In this document: positions 62,050 through 64,000 of the stretch, one piece after another
Layout of the letters: every line of letters begins with the position of its first letter
How positions within the stretch are numbered: position 1 is the first letter of the stretch
Assembly: GCF_022448905.1 (NCBI RefSeq)
Contig: NZ_JAKVCW010000006.1
Span: forward strand, 1-64,000
Direction of reading: 5' to 3'
DNA from: Shimia sp.
GTDB lineage: Bacteria; Pseudomonadota; Alphaproteobacteria; Rhodobacterales; Rhodobacteraceae
DNA length: 64,000 nucleotides
Made by a program: the position numbers and the translations under genes
The notes under the pieces: generated by a model
Databases searched by the model: none
Told to the model about the DNA's origin: nothing
Seen by the model: only the letters and a program-made list of their open reading frames with translations

Positions 62050-63591
62050 TCACAGAATGGTACGGCGCTTTGATGGCGCGGGCTGCTTGGTGGCCACGGA
62101 CTGCGGTTCTTCTTCGCCCTCTTCCCGGCGGCTCATCGGGCTGCGGCGAAACGCCGATTCCGCCCCGCGTCGAATTTGCGCCAGCCGCTCCGCGTGGCCA
62201 AACAACGTGCCCGCAATCAGCCAGGTGGTGGGCGTGAGCGTGGCGTTGGGCAGCATATCGATCATGTTGAACCCCAGCATCAAGGCCAACGGCCCAAGGT
62301 AGGGTGATAGCCCACGATCGTCGCGCTCCTGGAGATGCTGCTCGTCCAGCAGCGCAAAAGACGCATCGCGTTTGAAACTGTCCCGCTCTGCTATCCTGAT
62401 CCGGCTTAGTTCCCGGTGCACCAGGAAGATCGGCAGAGCCATCAGGCCAAACTGGGCGATGTATCCGGCCCAGCCCCAGACCCCCATCACGATGATCCAG
62501 TATCCGTCAGTGACCGAGGTGATTAGCCCTGTGGTGGGGTTGTGGATGTGGTTGCGCCCCCAGATGCCCCAGCCAAACAGCGGTTTCTCCAATGCCCGAT
62601 CCAGCAGCACGTCCTCGTTCTCGATCCGGAAGCTCAGGGAATGGGCACGCTCGGCACTGACCTTTTCGGCTTGGGCAATGATGGCGTCGCTTGGCACCAA
62701 CCCGGAAGTTTTGAGCACCGGATAGGCCAGCATCATCAGCGCCAGTATGGCCGCTACTTTCACCTGCGCGCGGGTGTTGAGGAAGACAATCAACAGGCCC
62801 GCCGCCCCGGCATAAACCAATGTCGCCAGTGTTTTGCAGAGCACCAGCACCGCTGCGAAATAGAAGGCGGCAATCAGGTATTTGGCGCGGGTGCGGCTGG
62901 TGTCGGCCTTCCACAGGGTCAGCGCGGCCAACAGCGCCGTGAGTACAAAATAGGCCAGCCAGATGCCATGGTAGAGGAACACCATCGGGCGATAGCCATT
63001 GCCACGAATGGTCTGGCTGAACAGGTGTTGATAATAGCCATAGACCCAATTGTTAAGCTGCGGGCTGAGCCGCACTTCGATCAGGATCGGCAGGGAATAA
63101 GCCAGCCCGGCAATCATCAGCGCCAACAGTAGGTCGCGCTGATCCTCGCGGGTGCGCAGAAGGGCGCGGGCCATCAAGAAGCCAATGATGCCAATGAACT
63201 GGTTGATTGGCTGGGCAATGGCGTCCTGAAAATACAGGCCACGCACATAATTCTCGGTGAAGACCAGTGGCTCGCCATTGGTGAACACGGTGAGCACCGG
63301 GCTGAAAATCATGATGCCCAACAGCCAGCGTGCCAGAATATTGTCCGGCAACAGCTTGGGGCGTTGCGGCAGCACAAAGAACACCACAATCAGGATCGCC
63401 AGATTGGGCAGGCTGCCTTTATCCAATGCCGGCATCAGCGGGAAGTCAAACTCCGCTGGCGGTGGGGGCAGCAGCAGGTAGGCTCCCAACAAGGACCAAA
63501 TCAGCGCCCGGCCCGGCGACAGGCTGACAAACAGCCGCCAAATGACCACCGGCCAAAGCATCAGCATCAACGTGGCGAGCATGTTGGGCAT
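62050..63591 (-). CDS. Wzy/O-antigen ligase-like polysaccharide polymerase
   Basis: The 513-residue protein has at least ten hydrophobic segments and a large external loop, with the WzyC/O-antigen ligase pattern FGWGIWGRNHIHNPTTGLITSVTDGYW. Such proteins join lipid-linked repeats in the periplasm. The C-terminal 50 residues are basic and polar. The start is uncertain: ATG 63591 is used, GTG 63633 also being open. It lies next to the priming transferase, as in many exopolysaccharide operons. Confidence 0.85.
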   Translation of the reverse strand: MPNMLATLMLMLWPVVIWRLFVSLSPGRALIWSLLGAYLLLPPPPAEFDFPLMPALDKGSLPNLAILIVVFFVLPQRPKLLPDNILARWLLGIMIFSPVLTVFTNGEPLVFTENYVRGLYFQDAIAQPINQFIGIIGFLMARALLRTREDQRDLLLALMIAGLAYSLPILIEVRLSPQLNNWVYGYYQHLFSQTIRGNGYRPMVFLYHGIWLAYFVLTALLAALTLWKADTSRTRAKYLIAAFYFAAVLVLCKTLATLVYAGAAGLLIVFLNTRAQVKVAAILALMMLAYPVLKTSGLVPSDAIIAQAEKVSAERAHSLSFRIENEDVLLDRALEKPLFGWGIWGRNHIHNPTTGLITSVTDGYWIIVMGVWGWAGYIAQFGLMALPIFLVHRELSRIRIAERDSFKRDASFALLDEQHLQERDDRGLSPYLGPLALMLGFNMIDMLPNATLTPTTWLIAGTLFGHAERLAQIRRGAESAFRRSPMSRREEGEEEPQSVATKQPAPSKRRTIL

Positions 63592-63695
63592 AGGGGGCAG
63601 GTCTTCCTTTGTCAGCGGCGTGGTCAGGGCCACACAAACGCAAAACGCGCGCCATGACTATAGCGCGCGTGTCTCAAACTGTCAGGGTGTGGCGT

Positions 63696-64000
63696 TCACA
63701 CGCCGGTGCCGGCCATCACCACGGCCACGGTGCGCCAGACAACCGAGACATCGGTGCGCAGGCTCAGCGCGCGGTCATAGTGGCTGTCGTGAATGGCACG
63801 CTCGGCAAAGGAACACTCGTTGCGCTCGGAAATCTGCCAGAAACCGGTGATGCCTGGGCGCATGCGGTAATAAGCCGTGCCCGGGTACAGTGCGGTCTGT
63901 TGCGGCATCATCGGGCGCGGGCCAACCACGGACATGTCGCCCATCAGCACGTTCAGGAACTGTGGCAGCTCGTCCAGCGAGGTTTTGCGGATGATGCGGC
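63696..64000 (-). CDS. ExoY/WcaJ-type undecaprenyl-phosphate sugar-1-phosphate transferase (partial)
   Basis: Only the C-terminal 100 residues are inside the window; the start lies beyond base 64000. They carry the family signature [27 protein letters not shown] and the [15 protein letters not shown] segment, ending near [17 protein letters not shown]. This enzyme transfers the first sugar phosphate onto undecaprenyl phosphate and starts repeat-unit synthesis. It supports calling the whole region an exopolysaccharide locus. Confidence 0.93.
   Translation of the reverse strand, partial: RIIRKTSLDELPQFLNVLMGDMSVVGPRPMMPQQTALYPGTAYYRMRPGITGFWQISERNECSFAERAIHDSHYDRALSLRTDVSVVWRTVAVVMAGTGV

Noticed and set aside
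1-64000. CRISPR arrays, tRNA/rRNA genes, transposases, integrases or phage genes
   Set aside because: No regularly spaced repeats, T-arm/anticodon patterns, DDE transposase or integrase motifs were found on reading both strands.

Overview
The window looks like chromosomal DNA of a marine alphaproteobacterium of the Rhodobacteraceae (Roseobacter group). The evidence is the high GC content and family-typical gene sets: rbfA, truB, rpsO and pnp genes; the rsmB / heparinase-like / purH / lspA / BamF-like / M16-M16 string; a DUF1674 (SDHAF4-like) protein; and TctABC and glycine-betaine uptake systems. No tRNA, rRNA, CRISPR array, prophage or complete insertion sequence was recognised. Most of the window is core chromosome. 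The accessory parts are about 33.95-36.2 kb and the polysaccharide region from about 48 kb to the end.

Layout. 0-10.4 kb: pnp, an SGNH lipoprotein, two genes of unknown function, a fatty-acid hydroxylase-family protein, a COG0523 GTPase behind a Zur-like palindrome, rpsO, a DUF1643 protein, an RTX-repeat protein and truB. 10.5-17 kb: a tripartite tricarboxylate transporter (tctC-tctB-half tctB-tctA) divergent from a two-component system (tctD-tctE) whose last gene is a periplasmic binding protein. 17-25.2 kb: a phosphodiester glycosidase-like protein, rbfA, dapB, a betaine-type ABC transporter with a double-length permease, a winged-helix/TM/TPR protein and the SDHAF4-like gene. 25.3-34 kb: rsmB, a heparinase II/III-like protein, purH, lspA, a BamF-like lipoprotein and two M16 peptidases. 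34-37.4 kb: a small orphan, a frameshifted VOC gene, a Tat-exported amine oxidase, and a TetR regulator divergent from a YHS protein. 37.4-45 kb: a TPP riboswitch and a ten-gene thiamine operon, thiDOSGEF-thiY-tenA-thiZ-thiX. 45-48 kb: a hybrid histidine kinase overlapping a polyamine-type binding protein. 48-64 kb: an exopolysaccharide locus with a CpsD-like ATPase lacking the P-loop lysine, glycosyltransferases of families 2, 4 and 26, Gfo/Idh/MocA and epimerase enzymes including a fusion, SDR and GMC oxidoreductases, two acyltransferases, a Wzy-like polymerase, and an ExoY-type priming transferase cut by the window end.

How the genes work together. The thi operon makes thiazole phosphate by the ThiO/ThiS/ThiF/ThiG route and couples it to a pyrimidine that appears to be imported and salvaged (ThiXYZ, TenA, ThiD), since no thiC is present here. 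The Tct region pairs a transporter with its own sensor. Twice in the window a sensor-kinase gene is overlapped at its 3' end by a periplasmic binding-protein gene with no transporter partner, suggesting binding protein-dependent sensing. The best candidates for undescribed biology are these kinase/binding-protein pairs, the half-size TctB duplicate, and the oxidoreductase-rich polysaccharide locus. All functions are inferred from sequence reading alone.
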